Shown: one piece after another, positions 34,538 through 42,813 of the stretch
Numbering within the stretch: position 1 is the stretch's first letter
Layout: each line of letters begins with the position of its first letter
Source of the DNA: Pseudobdellovibrionaceae bacterium
GTDB taxonomy: Bacteria; Bdellovibrionota; Bdellovibrionia; Bdellovibrionales; UBA1609
NCBI GenBank assembly: GCA_025354795.1
Contig: JANXMF010000142.1
Span: 1 to 53,313 of the forward strand
Direction: 5' to 3'
DNA length: 53,313 nucleotides
Translations under genes and position numbers: made by a program
The notes under the pieces: generated by a model
Database searches by the model: none
Told to the model about the DNA's origin: nothing
What the model saw: only the letters and a program-made list of their open reading frames with translations

Positions 34538-35272
34538 TTACCGCGGTTTTCCTGCATCAATCCAGCGCACGATGTAATTAATCTCCTCCGGCGTCAGCGG
34601 CGGATTGCCGTTCTTATCGGGCGGAGGCATGCGCTTGTCGGTCTTATCCGTCAGGCGTTGGAAAACGGTGCTTGTGTTCCCAGGCGCTTGCCAGTGCTTG
34701 GTGTCTTCCATAATCCGATCATAGTCATCGAAAAGCACTTTGGCGGCATCGCTTGGCTCGTCCATGTTGTGGCAGGTGAGGCAACGGCGTCCGAGAATTT
34801 CGCTCAACATGATTTTATAGCTCAAGGGCTGATTTTGAATCGGATCAATTTTATTCTTCGGCGTCGACGGCAAGCATTCGGGCAGCGAGGCCACCACCAC
34901 CTCTGAGTGTTCAGGCGTGCCTTGCGTGATCCAGCTCTTGAGGGCCGCGATTTTGCAAGTCGATAGTGGATGAGAAGGCGGCATGGCGCGATGGCTGACA
35001 AAGGTCCACACTTGGTCGAGATTTCTTTGGAACTCCTCGAGCGATCCCAGTATCGGAGTGCGGCTGCCTTTATGACATTGCGAACATTCATTCAACACTG
35101 CCGTTTGCATTAGCGCGAAGTCAATTTTTGAGGTGGCCAGCAGAGCCCCTTCGTCGGTGGGAGAGTCTTGAGCGTCTTTGATTTCAAAATTGCAAGCGGC
35201 GAGTACCAAAGTAACAGCCACAGTAACAGCCATAATAAATTTATTTAGTGCGCCTATAGATTTGCTTCCCAT
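34538..35272 (-). CDS. two-haem c-type cytochrome-like lipoprotein
   Basis: The product is 244 residues. The start MGSKSIGALNKFI after GGGAGGG fits a lipoprotein signal with lipobox LVLAAC. Two haem-attachment motifs are present: CSQCH (about residue 60) and CLTCH (about 160). Each is followed by a Met-Pro-P stretch (HRAMPPSHPLS, KRMPPPDKNG) that supplies the axial Met, and by TPEEINYIVRWIDAG, the usual end of a cytochrome c domain. It is therefore a diheme, membrane-anchored periplasmic electron carrier. The 90-codon upstream extension in the track is spurious. A 16-bp palindrome lies about 80 bases upstream. Confidence 0.85.
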   Translation of the reverse strand: MGSKSIGALNKFIMAVTVAVTLVLAACNFEIKDAQDSPTDEGALLATSKIDFALMQTAVLNECSQCHKGSRTPILGSLEEFQRNLDQVWTFVSHRAMPPSHPLSTCKIAALKSWITQGTPEHSEVVVASLPECLPSTPKNKIDPIQNQPLSYKIMLSEILGRRCLTCHNMDEPSDAAKVLFDDYDRIMEDTKHWQAPGNTSTVFQRLTDKTDKRMPPPDKNGNPPLTPEEINYIVRWIDAGKPR

Positions 35273-35353
35273 GCGCCCTCCCGAGCTGTGCCGGTTAAAG
35301 CATCGTTGCTTTGAACTGTCGAGAGCGGGGAGGGGGTTGTAAAATTTTTCGTG

Positions 35354-35369
35354 GGAAACATATGTTTCC
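35354..35369. promoter_or_regulatory. 16-bp perfect palindrome, candidate operator
   Basis: GGAAACATATGTTTCC is perfectly self-complementary and flanked by GTG and CAC. It lies 82 bases upstream of the start of the cytochrome lipoprotein gene, in an otherwise empty 297-base spacer. It looks like a dimeric regulator site. The regulator is unknown, and nothing else in the spacer is supported. Confidence 0.5.
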
Positions 35370-35569
35370 ACAAATGCAACAAACGCGCTCAATCGACACG
35401 TGTTTTGCAGCCTAATCCGAGGCGATTGTGCAAAGTCGGCACGGATGATTTTGCGATGGAAATGTAAGTAAGGTCGCCACCATTTGTGGCTCTGGTTCCT
35501 TCCACTCGCCAAATCGCAGCGACCCATTAGTTTGGCCATCGCAATAAGGGCGAAGTTGAGCGTGAATGA

Positions 35570-35926
35570 TCAAAGAGTGATCAGTTCACCATTTTGAATC
35601 TCGTTGGTCTCGGCCATGGGCTCGGTGATCAAAGCCTCAATCGCTTCAACGTTTTCAGCCTTTTTGGCGCGTTTGGGTCTTTCGGGCCGCGGGGCCAAAG
35701 TCACATTCGCTTCAGCAAAGCCATGTTCAAAAAGCGAAAACACACGATCTTCGATGACCTTCTTGAATTTCGCGCGCGGGATGCCAGCTTCTTCGGCTTT
35801 ACCTATGACATCCTCATAAACTTTTTTACTCTGCTCAAGGCTGGCTTTGGCATTTTCGAGCGCCCGTCGCGCTTGTTCTAAATCAAAACCGGCCTTATCG
35901 GCTTCAGATAAGAGATTAAAATCCAT
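35570..35926 (-). CDS. small helical protein of unknown function
   Basis: A 118-residue soluble protein. Residues 1-60 form a long amphipathic helix (DLEQARRALENAKASLEQSK KVYED), then AGIPRAKFKKVIEDRVFSLF, then a basic stretch (PRPERPKRAKKAEN) and an acidic tail. The pattern of a coiled coil followed by a basic hinge resembles small nucleoid-binding or scaffold proteins in outline only. No signal or membrane part is seen. A TGATCA pair spaced by five bases surrounds the stop codon. No family is recognised. Confidence 0.6.
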   Translation of the reverse strand: MDFNLLSEADKAGFDLEQARRALENAKASLEQSKKVYEDVIGKAEEAGIPRAKFKKVIEDRVFSLFEHGFAEANVTLAPRPERPKRAKKAENVEAIEALITEPMAETNEIQNGELITL

Positions 35927-35991
35927 GCGCCTACATCCTTTTTGTCGATGTTTTCAATCTCTATTCAATGTGTAAGTTAGGTGTAAGTCAA

Positions 35992-36390
35992 TTAAATAAT
36001 TTTAGTTTCAGAAAGATCAATCACCACAGCTTGCACGCGAATGACTCGCTGCGGATGGGCAGCGGCCATTTGCTCTTGCACGCTTAAGACGAAGTCCTCA
36101 CGGGATTCGCGCCTGAAGTCCGCGGGTACAAAAACATGCACCTAGAGGGGTTCACGGTCGTCGGTCACCAGGTTCGCATGGTCGCCAAGTTGGGAGGGCA
36201 AATTTCCTAGGTCTTCCATCGCCATTTCGCCGAAGTCGATGGTAAAGCAGGTGCTGTCGATGTCTCTGAGTGGGCGTTTCTAAAAACAGGCGCAGGCCTT
36301 CGTTTTCTCGAGCTCAGAGTGCAGGCTGCGCGAGCGCCAGGCCGAGCGCAAAAAACAGTGCGAATCTTGAAACAGGACTTGTAGTGAAAA
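35992..36390 (-). pseudogene. decayed gene for a secreted protein
   Basis: Three minus-strand frames together look like one former protein. VSRFALFFALGLALAQPAL in one frame is a typical signal peptide and ends in a stop. In another frame, RPLRDIDSTCFTIDFGEMAM and EDLGNLPSQLGDHANLVTDD lead to an in-frame TAG, after which VHVFVPADFRRESREDFVLS and VQEQMAAAHPQRVIRVQAVV continue to TAA at 35992. So a stop codon and at least one frameshift break it. The family is not clear to me. It borders the left tRNA fragment of the 36.6-40 kb element. Confidence 0.45.
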
Positions 36391-36527
36391 GGCGGCTCTA
36401 CGCATGGCAAGGCCCTGTGCAGAATGGGAATGGTGAGCGCCGCAGGCTGCTCGCGCTAGCGAGCCACACAACAGAACGAAGTAAGACTCGGGAGGCAGCA
36501 AGCCGACCACAGGTCGGGCTTACGAAG

Positions 36528-36585
36528 TGGTCCCCAGGACTGGACTTGAACCATCACGCCCTTGCGAGCGTCAGCCCCTCAAGCT
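36528..36585 (-). pseudogene. 3' half of a split tRNA-Leu (left junction of element)
   Basis: Read on the minus strand this gives the anticodon loop TTGAGGG (GAG), the anticodon-stem strand GCTGA, a long variable arm with a GCAA loop, the T loop TTCAAGT, the acceptor strand CCTGGGG, A and an encoded CCA. The sequence 5' of the anticodon loop is degenerate: its stem strand CTAGC does not pair well with GCTGA. The missing partner strands are found at 39957-39995, where TCAGC and CCCCGGG pair with GCTGA and CCTGGGG. So this is one half of a single interrupted gene. Confidence 0.75.
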
Positions 36586-36753
36586 AGTGTGTATACCAGT
36601 TTTGGAAAGACCTATAGCGTGGAGTCTGAAAAGGACAACTAAATTATTGAAATCACGTTATTTTTTACGTGGAGCATTGCGCTCAAAGAAGTTCTATCAA
36701 CTAGACTTTTGCTGGGTAAACAAGGCCCCGAAATAAAGTCCACTTTAAATTGT

Positions 36754-36792
36754 TATTTATGTTATATTTGTGAATAATGGTATTTATGCTAT
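36754..36792 (+). promoter_or_regulatory. direct-repeat operator candidate of the toxin-antitoxin-like pair
   Basis: TATTTATGTTAT (36754-36765) and TATTTATGCTAT (36781-36792) are 27 bases apart, in an AT-rich promoter region just before the two-gene module. Such paired sites are typical binding places for an HTH antitoxin that represses its own operon. Confidence 0.45.
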
Positions 36793-36824
36793 TTAAGCTG
36801 AAGCCCTTATGAAAGGAATTGGCT

Positions 36825-37220
36825 TTGGAAATCGTCATTACCCAATGGGCTTTGTATTCATATTTGGAGATGAAGCACGACAAGACTTTCGCGGACCAGG
36901 AATACAAGCAGGTGATCCGCCCAGACGTTTTGCTGCTGAAGAATTACCCGAATGACCCAAAGTTTTCGAATGCAAAATTTTGGTCCATTGCGGAGTCGTC
37001 GGGAGCACGAATTCCTGATGGATACAAAATGAAATGGCATCAAGTGGGGAACGGCAAGGTTCAACTGCGGCTGCCAGTGGGAATTATGAATGAGGCTTAT
37101 TTGTGTGAGGCGTACGTGAAGGGCGATCCTAAGAAAGAAAAACGTAGGCTTGAGAAATTTCGAACTCACTTGGAGTTGATTCGAAAGAATCGGTTTATCG
37201 AGTGTGGGAGGTTAAAATGA
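36825..37220 (+). CDS. candidate toxin of a two-gene toxin-antitoxin-like module
   Basis: The product is 131 residues, basic and soluble. Notable segments are ITQWALYSYLEMKH, YKQVIRPDVLLLKNYP, KFWSIAESSGARIPDGYKMK, WHQVGNGKVQLRLPVGI, NEAYLCEAYVKGDPKKEKRR and the ending LIRKNRFIECGRLK. The fold looks like a small alpha/beta protein with a beta-sheet centre, as in RelE/HigB-type RNases, but I cannot align catalytic residues. I take TTG at 36825 as start, seven bases after AAAGGA; the track starts six bases earlier. Its stop overlaps the next gene (ATGA). The module order, coupling and HTH partner are the reasons for the toxin idea. Confidence 0.55.
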   Translation: MEIVITQWALYSYLEMKHDKTFADQEYKQVIRPDVLLLKNYPNDPKFSNAKFWSIAESSGARIPDGYKMKWHQVGNGKVQLRLPVGIMNEAYLCEAYVKGDPKKEKRRLEKFRTHLELIRKNRFIECGRLK

Positions 37221-37708
37221 GAGCGCAGAAAATGACTCCTGACTTAAAGGTTGAGTTGATTGAGGTCGGCCACATGATGAACCAATCCGGGCTTCCTCAT
37301 AAATTTATCGCAGCCGCAGTTCAGACGGCCTTTGAATTTGAGGGTGTCTATAATCTTATGAAAATGTGGGTGGATGAAACTGATCAAAAAGAGCGAGATG
37401 AGATTGTCGCTGACATTCAAGATTTAATCGATGATTGCGCCCAGAAAGAAAAAGTCGAAGGGGTTTATATTCGGTTCGATGATCTTGAAACAATCGCTAA
37501 AGACGTTCGCAAATTTAAAGATAACCTGCGGATGACGATTGATAAAAATGGCGGTATTAAAAAGTTAGCTGAATTGACTGGTATTCCGCAGCCGTCGCTG
37601 TCTCGCTTCTTCGGAAGCGCAACCATGCCGAGGCGAGCAACGCTTCTCAAGATCGCTCGTGCCCTGAATCTCAGTCAGATTGAGATTGCGACTGAGTGGT
37701 CGCGATAG
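37217..37708 (+). CDS. HTH-domain protein, candidate antitoxin
   Basis: The product is 163 residues. The first 110 form an acidic helical domain (VDETDQKERDEIVADIQDLI, DDLETIAKDVRKFKDNLRM). The C-terminal 50 are a Cro/C1-type helix-turn-helix (GGIKKLAELTGIPQPSLSRF, then FGSATMPRRATLLKIARALN). Acidic partner plus DNA-binding domain is the normal antitoxin build, here with the HTH at the C-terminal end. ATG at 37217 overlaps the upstream stop and follows GGGAGG. It probably binds the direct repeats upstream of the pair and represses it. Confidence 0.65.
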   Translation: MRAQKMTPDLKVELIEVGHMMNQSGLPHKFIAAAVQTAFEFEGVYNLMKMWVDETDQKERDEIVADIQDLIDDCAQKEKVEGVYIRFDDLETIAKDVRKFKDNLRMTIDKNGGIKKLAELTGIPQPSLSRFFGSATMPRRATLLKIARALNLSQIEIATEWSR

Positions 37709-38174
37709 CGACACGACTGCGCCATGGGATTTCTCGCTGTATGACGGAACCTGCCGCCCCGAGCAATCTGGACAAAAGTCGCATTCCATCGGCGACATAC
37801 GACTTTTGAACTCAGACCGTTATTCCTATTAACAATTTCTTGAAAATATCCGACACTAAATCACTAAATTGTGCTCCTATATATCTCGCGCCTTGCGCGG
37901 CTGCGCCGCTTAGGCGCGCAGTCTGGATCTAGAAGCGGGTCTTCAGGCAACCGGCGAGAGTGTTGGCTGTGTTGAATTTTCGTCAATTGATTTCAAGAAT
38001 AGAAAACTTGAAATCGGCGGCTCATGGCTCAAAAGTAAAATCCATCGGACAGTTGTGAATAGTGAAAGTATCTCCTGCTAAAATATATTTTTGAAGATCT
38101 TCGTTTTGTTCGCGTTCAATTTACGACCCATACCTTGAACTTAGCCAAATACATGGAATCAACTGGCGGGTCTG
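37709..38174. other. 466-base gap with no supported gene
   Basis: A perfect 9-bp inverted repeat GATTTCAAG / CTTGAAATC with a nine-base loop lies at 37989-38015. An open plus-strand stretch without start codon (about 37914-38083) reads LQATGESVGCVEFSSIDFKN and KLEIGGSWLKSKIHRTVVNS, which looks protein-like and may be a gene fragment. A GC-rich palindromic stretch (GGCTGCGCC) sits near 37897-37920. Nothing else is seen. Confidence 0.4.
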
Positions 38175-38366
38175 ATGCTTGAATTGAAAGATTTTTATTT
38201 TGTTCGACATGGCGAAACGGATTCGAAAATAGAGCGGCGCGGAATGGGTCAGCAGGATATACCGTTAAATACACGCGGAATTGAACAGGCGCACATGGCA
38301 TCGAGGATTCTTGAGAAGGAATCCATCGAGCTGGTTTGTTTTAGTCCATTGCAGAGGTGGGAATAA
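38175..38366 (+). pseudogene. 5' fragment of a histidine phosphatase (phosphoglycerate-mutase-like) gene
   Basis: The 63 codons match the N-terminal third of the family: YFVRHGETDSK with the catalytic RHG, then MGQQDIPLNTRGIEQAHMAS and IELVCFSPLQR. Full proteins continue with about 130 more residues including the second catalytic His; here the frame ends in WE and a stop exactly where the end of the methyltransferase gene begins on the other strand. This reads as a deletion or insertion junction near 38355. Confidence 0.75.
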
Positions 38367-39135
38367 TGGAAATAATTTCGCAGAAAAGGCTTGTCTGAAT
38401 CTTAACTTGAGCCTTCTCCAAACCGAGTTCAGTAAACAAGCTGTGATCACGTTCGGCGGGATTCCACTGCCGCAATGCCGAGGCGATACCATCCCATAAA
38501 AAAAGCACCGGTGCTACCGGAGCAATCCAACACCAGAGTATTCGCCGCATGCGCTGGGGTTGTCGTAAGTAAACCAATGGCAAGAGGAGAGCCGGAATGA
38601 CCGAACAGAGTACGAATAAAACAGAGGATGTTTTTTTGCGCAGGGGCTCCGCAATCATAATGTGAGCATTGTCCGCGAGGAGTGCCTTCAATAAGATGAT
38701 TCGATTCTCAAACTTCAGATGGTGAAAGGTGGCGGACAACAAGAGTAGTGAACGGTCGGAGTTCTTGGACCATGGTTTCGCCTTAAAATAATCAACGGAT
38801 TCAAATAGGGGCACCACGTTTCCTCCCGATCTTTGCTCAAGAGCGTGAAAGCTAGCGACATCCGGGTGTAGATCGCAAGGGTGCAGAGTTTTTGGCCAAT
38901 GATTTCCGGTTGGCAAGCGTTTTTGAACATGTCTGCTGATGGGCGCCGTGCCGGCCCCCAGTTCATAGAGTGCGGAGATTTTATATTCCTCACACAATTG
39001 AATAGCTTCGTTCGTTACAGAATCGTAATAGCGGCGAAATGGCTGGGAATTACCGACATCTAAAATTTCACGTAAGGTTTCTCTGAGCCCACGACCCAAC
39101 CAGGGCAAATCCATAAACTCAAATAACTGCGGCAT
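38341..39135 (-). CDS. class I SAM-dependent methyltransferase-like protein with two C-terminal membrane segments
   Basis: The product is 264 residues. A Rossmann-type SAM fold is suggested by ISALYELGAGTAPISRHV (motif I), HPCDLHPDVASFH (motif II) and LLLSATFHHLKFENRIILLK (motif IV and following helix). MIAEPLRKKTS follows. Residues about 175-235 then contain two hydrophobic segments (SSVLFVLCSVIPALLLPLVY, ILWCWIAPVAPVLFLW), unusual for the family and suggesting membrane association. MPQLFEFMDLPW is chosen as start because GGGGAGA precedes it. It is the one intact-looking cargo enzyme of the element. The substrate is unknown. Confidence 0.7.
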   Translation of the reverse strand: MPQLFEFMDLPWLGRGLRETLREILDVGNSQPFRRYYDSVTNEAIQLCEEYKISALYELGAGTAPISRHVQKRLPTGNHWPKTLHPCDLHPDVASFHALEQRSGGNVVPLFESVDYFKAKPWSKNSDRSLLLLSATFHHLKFENRIILLKALLADNAHIMIAEPLRKKTSSVLFVLCSVIPALLLPLVYLRQPQRMRRILWCWIAPVAPVLFLWDGIASALRQWNPAERDHSLFTELGLEKAQVKIQTSLFCEIISIIPTSAMD

Positions 39136-39146
39136 GCGTTCTCCCC

Positions 39147-39184
39147 CCAAGGTATGAGGTGGTAGTACCGTTCCATTACCTTGG
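39147..39184 (-). promoter_or_regulatory. leader hairpin abutting the methyltransferase ribosome binding site
   Basis: CCAAGGTA (39147-39154) and TACCTTGG (39177-39184) are perfect inverted copies. On the minus strand the 3' arm runs straight into GGGGAGA, the binding site of the methyltransferase gene, so pairing could limit translation. Confidence 0.4.
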
Positions 39185-39228
39185 GAGCACCATGCCCCTA
39201 AATCGACAGAACGGATTGATTCGAGGGT

Positions 39229-39657
39229 CTATGTAGCAAGGTTGGGATCTCGCTTCAAGAAGAAATCAAGAAAGTGGCGGCGAAGATGCGAATATCGCTG
39301 TTTCACAATTCCTTTGGTGGGGATCTCCGCATCCAATTGTTCATAAAATTCTTGGAGTAAGGCTGTGGAAATAAAAGCTGACTCGATTTTGAATCGGTCC
39401 CGCATCCGCTGTTCACGGTCTTGATTAAAGTTGAGTCGAGTGATCAGTTTTTCCAATTCTTCTTTTTGAAGATGGCCGTAGATTTTTCGAGGGAGCCGCT
39501 GGAAGGTTTTCTTGCCTGTGGCTGTGATTTTAATATTTCGTTTGATATAGAAAACCCCACCTTCGTCGGTGAGCATCCATCTATATTTGCGATCCGACTG
39601 GACCCATTTCAGGTTCAGCGCGCGTATTGCTTTTTCGAGTTGAGATTCGTCGATCAT
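39229..39657 (-). pseudogene. N-terminal remnant of a tyrosine-recombinase (phage-type integrase)
   Basis: The frame gives 142 residues from MIDESQLEKAIRAL, with AAAGGGG before it. The start domain (YRWMLTDEGGVFYIKRNIKI, TATGKKTFQRLPRKIYGHLQ) and the following helical part (LLQEFYEQLDAEIPTKGIVK, QRYSHLRRHFLDFFLKRDPN) look like the arm-binding and SAM-like core-binding domains of an integrase. The frame stops there; the catalytic R-H-x-x-R-Y domain of about 180 residues is absent and is not found in the neighbouring sequence. The match is by pattern from memory. Position next to the tRNA genes and transcription towards the element interior fit an integrase. Confidence 0.5.
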
Positions 39658-39759
39658 ACCGTTACCCCTTTCGGAAGTTAGCGGTATAAACACAAGCCAA
39701 CGGTGGACTTAAATCTTGAGGCGGGTTAAAATCAAAATAGACTAGTGATATCAAGTAGA

Positions 39760-39846
39760 TGGTGCGCGCGAATGGACTTGAACCATCATGCCCTTGCGGG
39801 CGCCAGCCCCTCAAGCTGGTGCGTCTGCCAATTTCGCCACGCGCGC
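39760..39846 (-). tRNA. tRNA-Leu (anticodon GAG)
   Basis: All parts of a leucine tRNA can be read on the minus strand. The acceptor stem is GCGCGCG / CGCGCGC. The D arm is GGCGAAATTGGCAGACGC. The anticodon stem CCAGC / GCTGG holds the loop TTGAGGG (GAG). A long variable arm GCCC-GCAA-GGGC, the T loop TTCAAGT, discriminator A and an encoded CCA follow. It decodes CUC/CUU. It lies inside the putative element, about 110 bases from the 5' half of the broken tRNA-Leu with the same anticodon, and could replace its function. Confidence 0.93.
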
Positions 39847-39956
39847 ATATGTCTCATATCTTGGCATCTTGGTTACCAAAATCGAGTAATTTCCGTATAC
39901 CAATTTTTAGTCTAAGTTGTTAACTCCTTTAACTTTCCCGCACGAGCGACACAAAT

Positions 39957-39995
39957 CCCTCAAGCTGATGTGTCTGCCAATTTCGCCACCCGGGG
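39957..39995 (-). pseudogene. 5' half of a split tRNA-Leu (right junction of element)
   Basis: On the minus strand this reads acceptor strand CCCCGGG, TGGCGAAATTGGCAGAC (D arm), anticodon-stem strand TCAGC and loop TTGAGGG. After the loop the sequence turns into unrelated DNA. The missing strands are at 36528-36585. Together they would give a normal Leu tRNA with one G-U in the acceptor stem. Confidence 0.75.
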
Positions 39996-40089
39996 ATTTT
40001 TGAGTCGAATGACAATTTTTCTAGTGATATTCGCGTGTCTACCCGGTGTCAACAAGGGAGCCGATTTCGCAGGCCGTTACGCGGGTTTA

Positions 40090-40195
40090 CAGTCGGGGCC
40101 GTGCCTCCAGGTAAGCTGCCCCGCTCGCAAGTGAGGGACTAACCTTTGGGCATCGCCCGCGGGTCATTAGAGCAGAGGAGCACGGATGCTCTTTT
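40090..40195 (+). ncRNA. structured RNA candidate, possibly 6S RNA
   Basis: The 290 bases before queA contain no gene but can fold into a long irregular hairpin. The outer stem is CCGTGCCTCC with GAGGAGCACGG. An asymmetric internal region contains a GCTC-GCAA-GTGAG hairpin. The inner stem GACTAACC pairs with GGGTCATTAG, and the tip is GGGC-ATC-GCCC. Closing stem, large bubble and terminal hairpin are the 6S RNA plan, and CTCGCAAGTGAGGGACTAAC recalls the TTCGCAAG region of enterobacterial 6S RNA. A terminator-like hairpin follows. The exact ends are unknown, and another small RNA or the queA leader is possible. Confidence 0.35.
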
Positions 40196-40211
40196 GTTTG
40201 AACCCAGTGGT

Positions 40212-40242
40212 GGGAGGCCGGAGGCTTCCCTGGTTTTATTTT
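40212..40242 (+). terminator. terminator after the RNA candidate, upstream of queA
   Basis: Stem GGGAGGCC / GGCTTCCC (one G-U) with a GGA loop, followed by TGGTTTTATTTT. It lies about 55 bases before queA, so transcription of queA must restart or read through. Confidence 0.6.
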
Positions 40243-40297
40243 CCCGCCAAAGCCAAGCTAGACAGGGCGCTCCGCGATGACATAAGATCGCCGCCTC

Positions 40298-42417
<2,120 letters not shown>

Positions 42418-42480
42418 GTGCAAGGTTGATTTTTTTCACTCCGGGTGTTCAGTAAGACGAAAACACGGAGGCTACCTTCA

Positions 42481-42813
42481 ATGTTCGACGGATTTTTTAT
42501 TTCCACCGCGTGGGCGCAGGATGCTGCGGCGTCTCATCCCTCTCTGATGGAGCAGGTTTTTCCTTTTGTTATCATTTTTCTCATCTTCTTTTTCCTGGTC
42601 ATCCGACCCCAACAACGACGGGCGCAAACCCACAAAGGATTCATCACCGCTCTTAAGCGCGGCGATTCGGTTTTGACTTCGGGTGGAATACTCGGGACGA
42701 TTGAGGGTCTTACCGATCAATTTGTAACATTACAGGTTGCTGATGGTGTGAAAATTCGCGTGTTAAAGGCTCAGATTGCCTCTAGCGTGGCGGGAGAGTT
42801 GGAGAAAAAATGA
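42481..42813 (+). CDS. yajC: Sec translocon accessory protein YajC
   Basis: The product is 110 residues. A single membrane segment (FPFVIIFLIFFFLVI) is followed by RPQQRRAQTHKGFITALKRG and SVLTSGGILGTIEGL, typical of YajC. It associates with SecDF and SecYEG. The start MFDGFFISTAWAQD follows GGAGG; the track GTG 12 codons earlier has no family support. Its stop overlaps the secD start by four bases. Confidence 0.95.
   Translation: MFDGFFISTAWAQDAAASHPSLMEQVFPFVIIFLIFFFLVIRPQQRRAQTHKGFITALKRGDSVLTSGGILGTIEGLTDQFVTLQVADGVKIRVLKAQIASSVAGELEKK

Larger units (their letters stand above)
36576..39966. mobile_element. putative decayed integrative element in tRNA-Leu, 3.4 kb
   Basis: The segment is bounded by the same 10-bp core CCCTCAAGCT (36576-36585 and 39957-39966), which lies in the anticodon stem-loop of the interrupted tRNA-Leu. 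Similarity continues imperfectly for about 12 bases beyond the core. Contents, left to right: an operator-like repeat, a toxin-antitoxin-like pair, a truncated histidine phosphatase, a methyltransferase, the N-terminal part of a tyrosine recombinase and a complete tRNA-Leu(GAG). The recombinase remnant and spare tRNA sit next to the right junction, as integrases usually do. The base composition around 36.6-38.2 kb is visibly more AT-rich than neighbours. Loss of the recombinase catalytic domain means it can no longer move by itself. Confidence 0.6.

Noticed and set aside
36207-36410. 67-codon minus-strand ORF with two cysteines
   Set aside because: It lies in a third frame across the decayed secreted gene, has no binding site and its sequence is Arg/Ser/Ala-rich shadow type.
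39760-39995. Tandem tRNA-Leu genes with a simple 5' truncation, without an insertion
   Set aside because: This would not explain the matching 3' half at 36.53 kb, whose acceptor and anticodon strands pair with the 39.96-kb fragment rather than with the intact tRNA.
40090-40242. SRP RNA or tmRNA as identity of the RNA candidate
   Set aside because: The conserved GGTCAGGTCCGGAAGG-type core of SRP RNA and a tRNA-like end with peptide tag are both absent.
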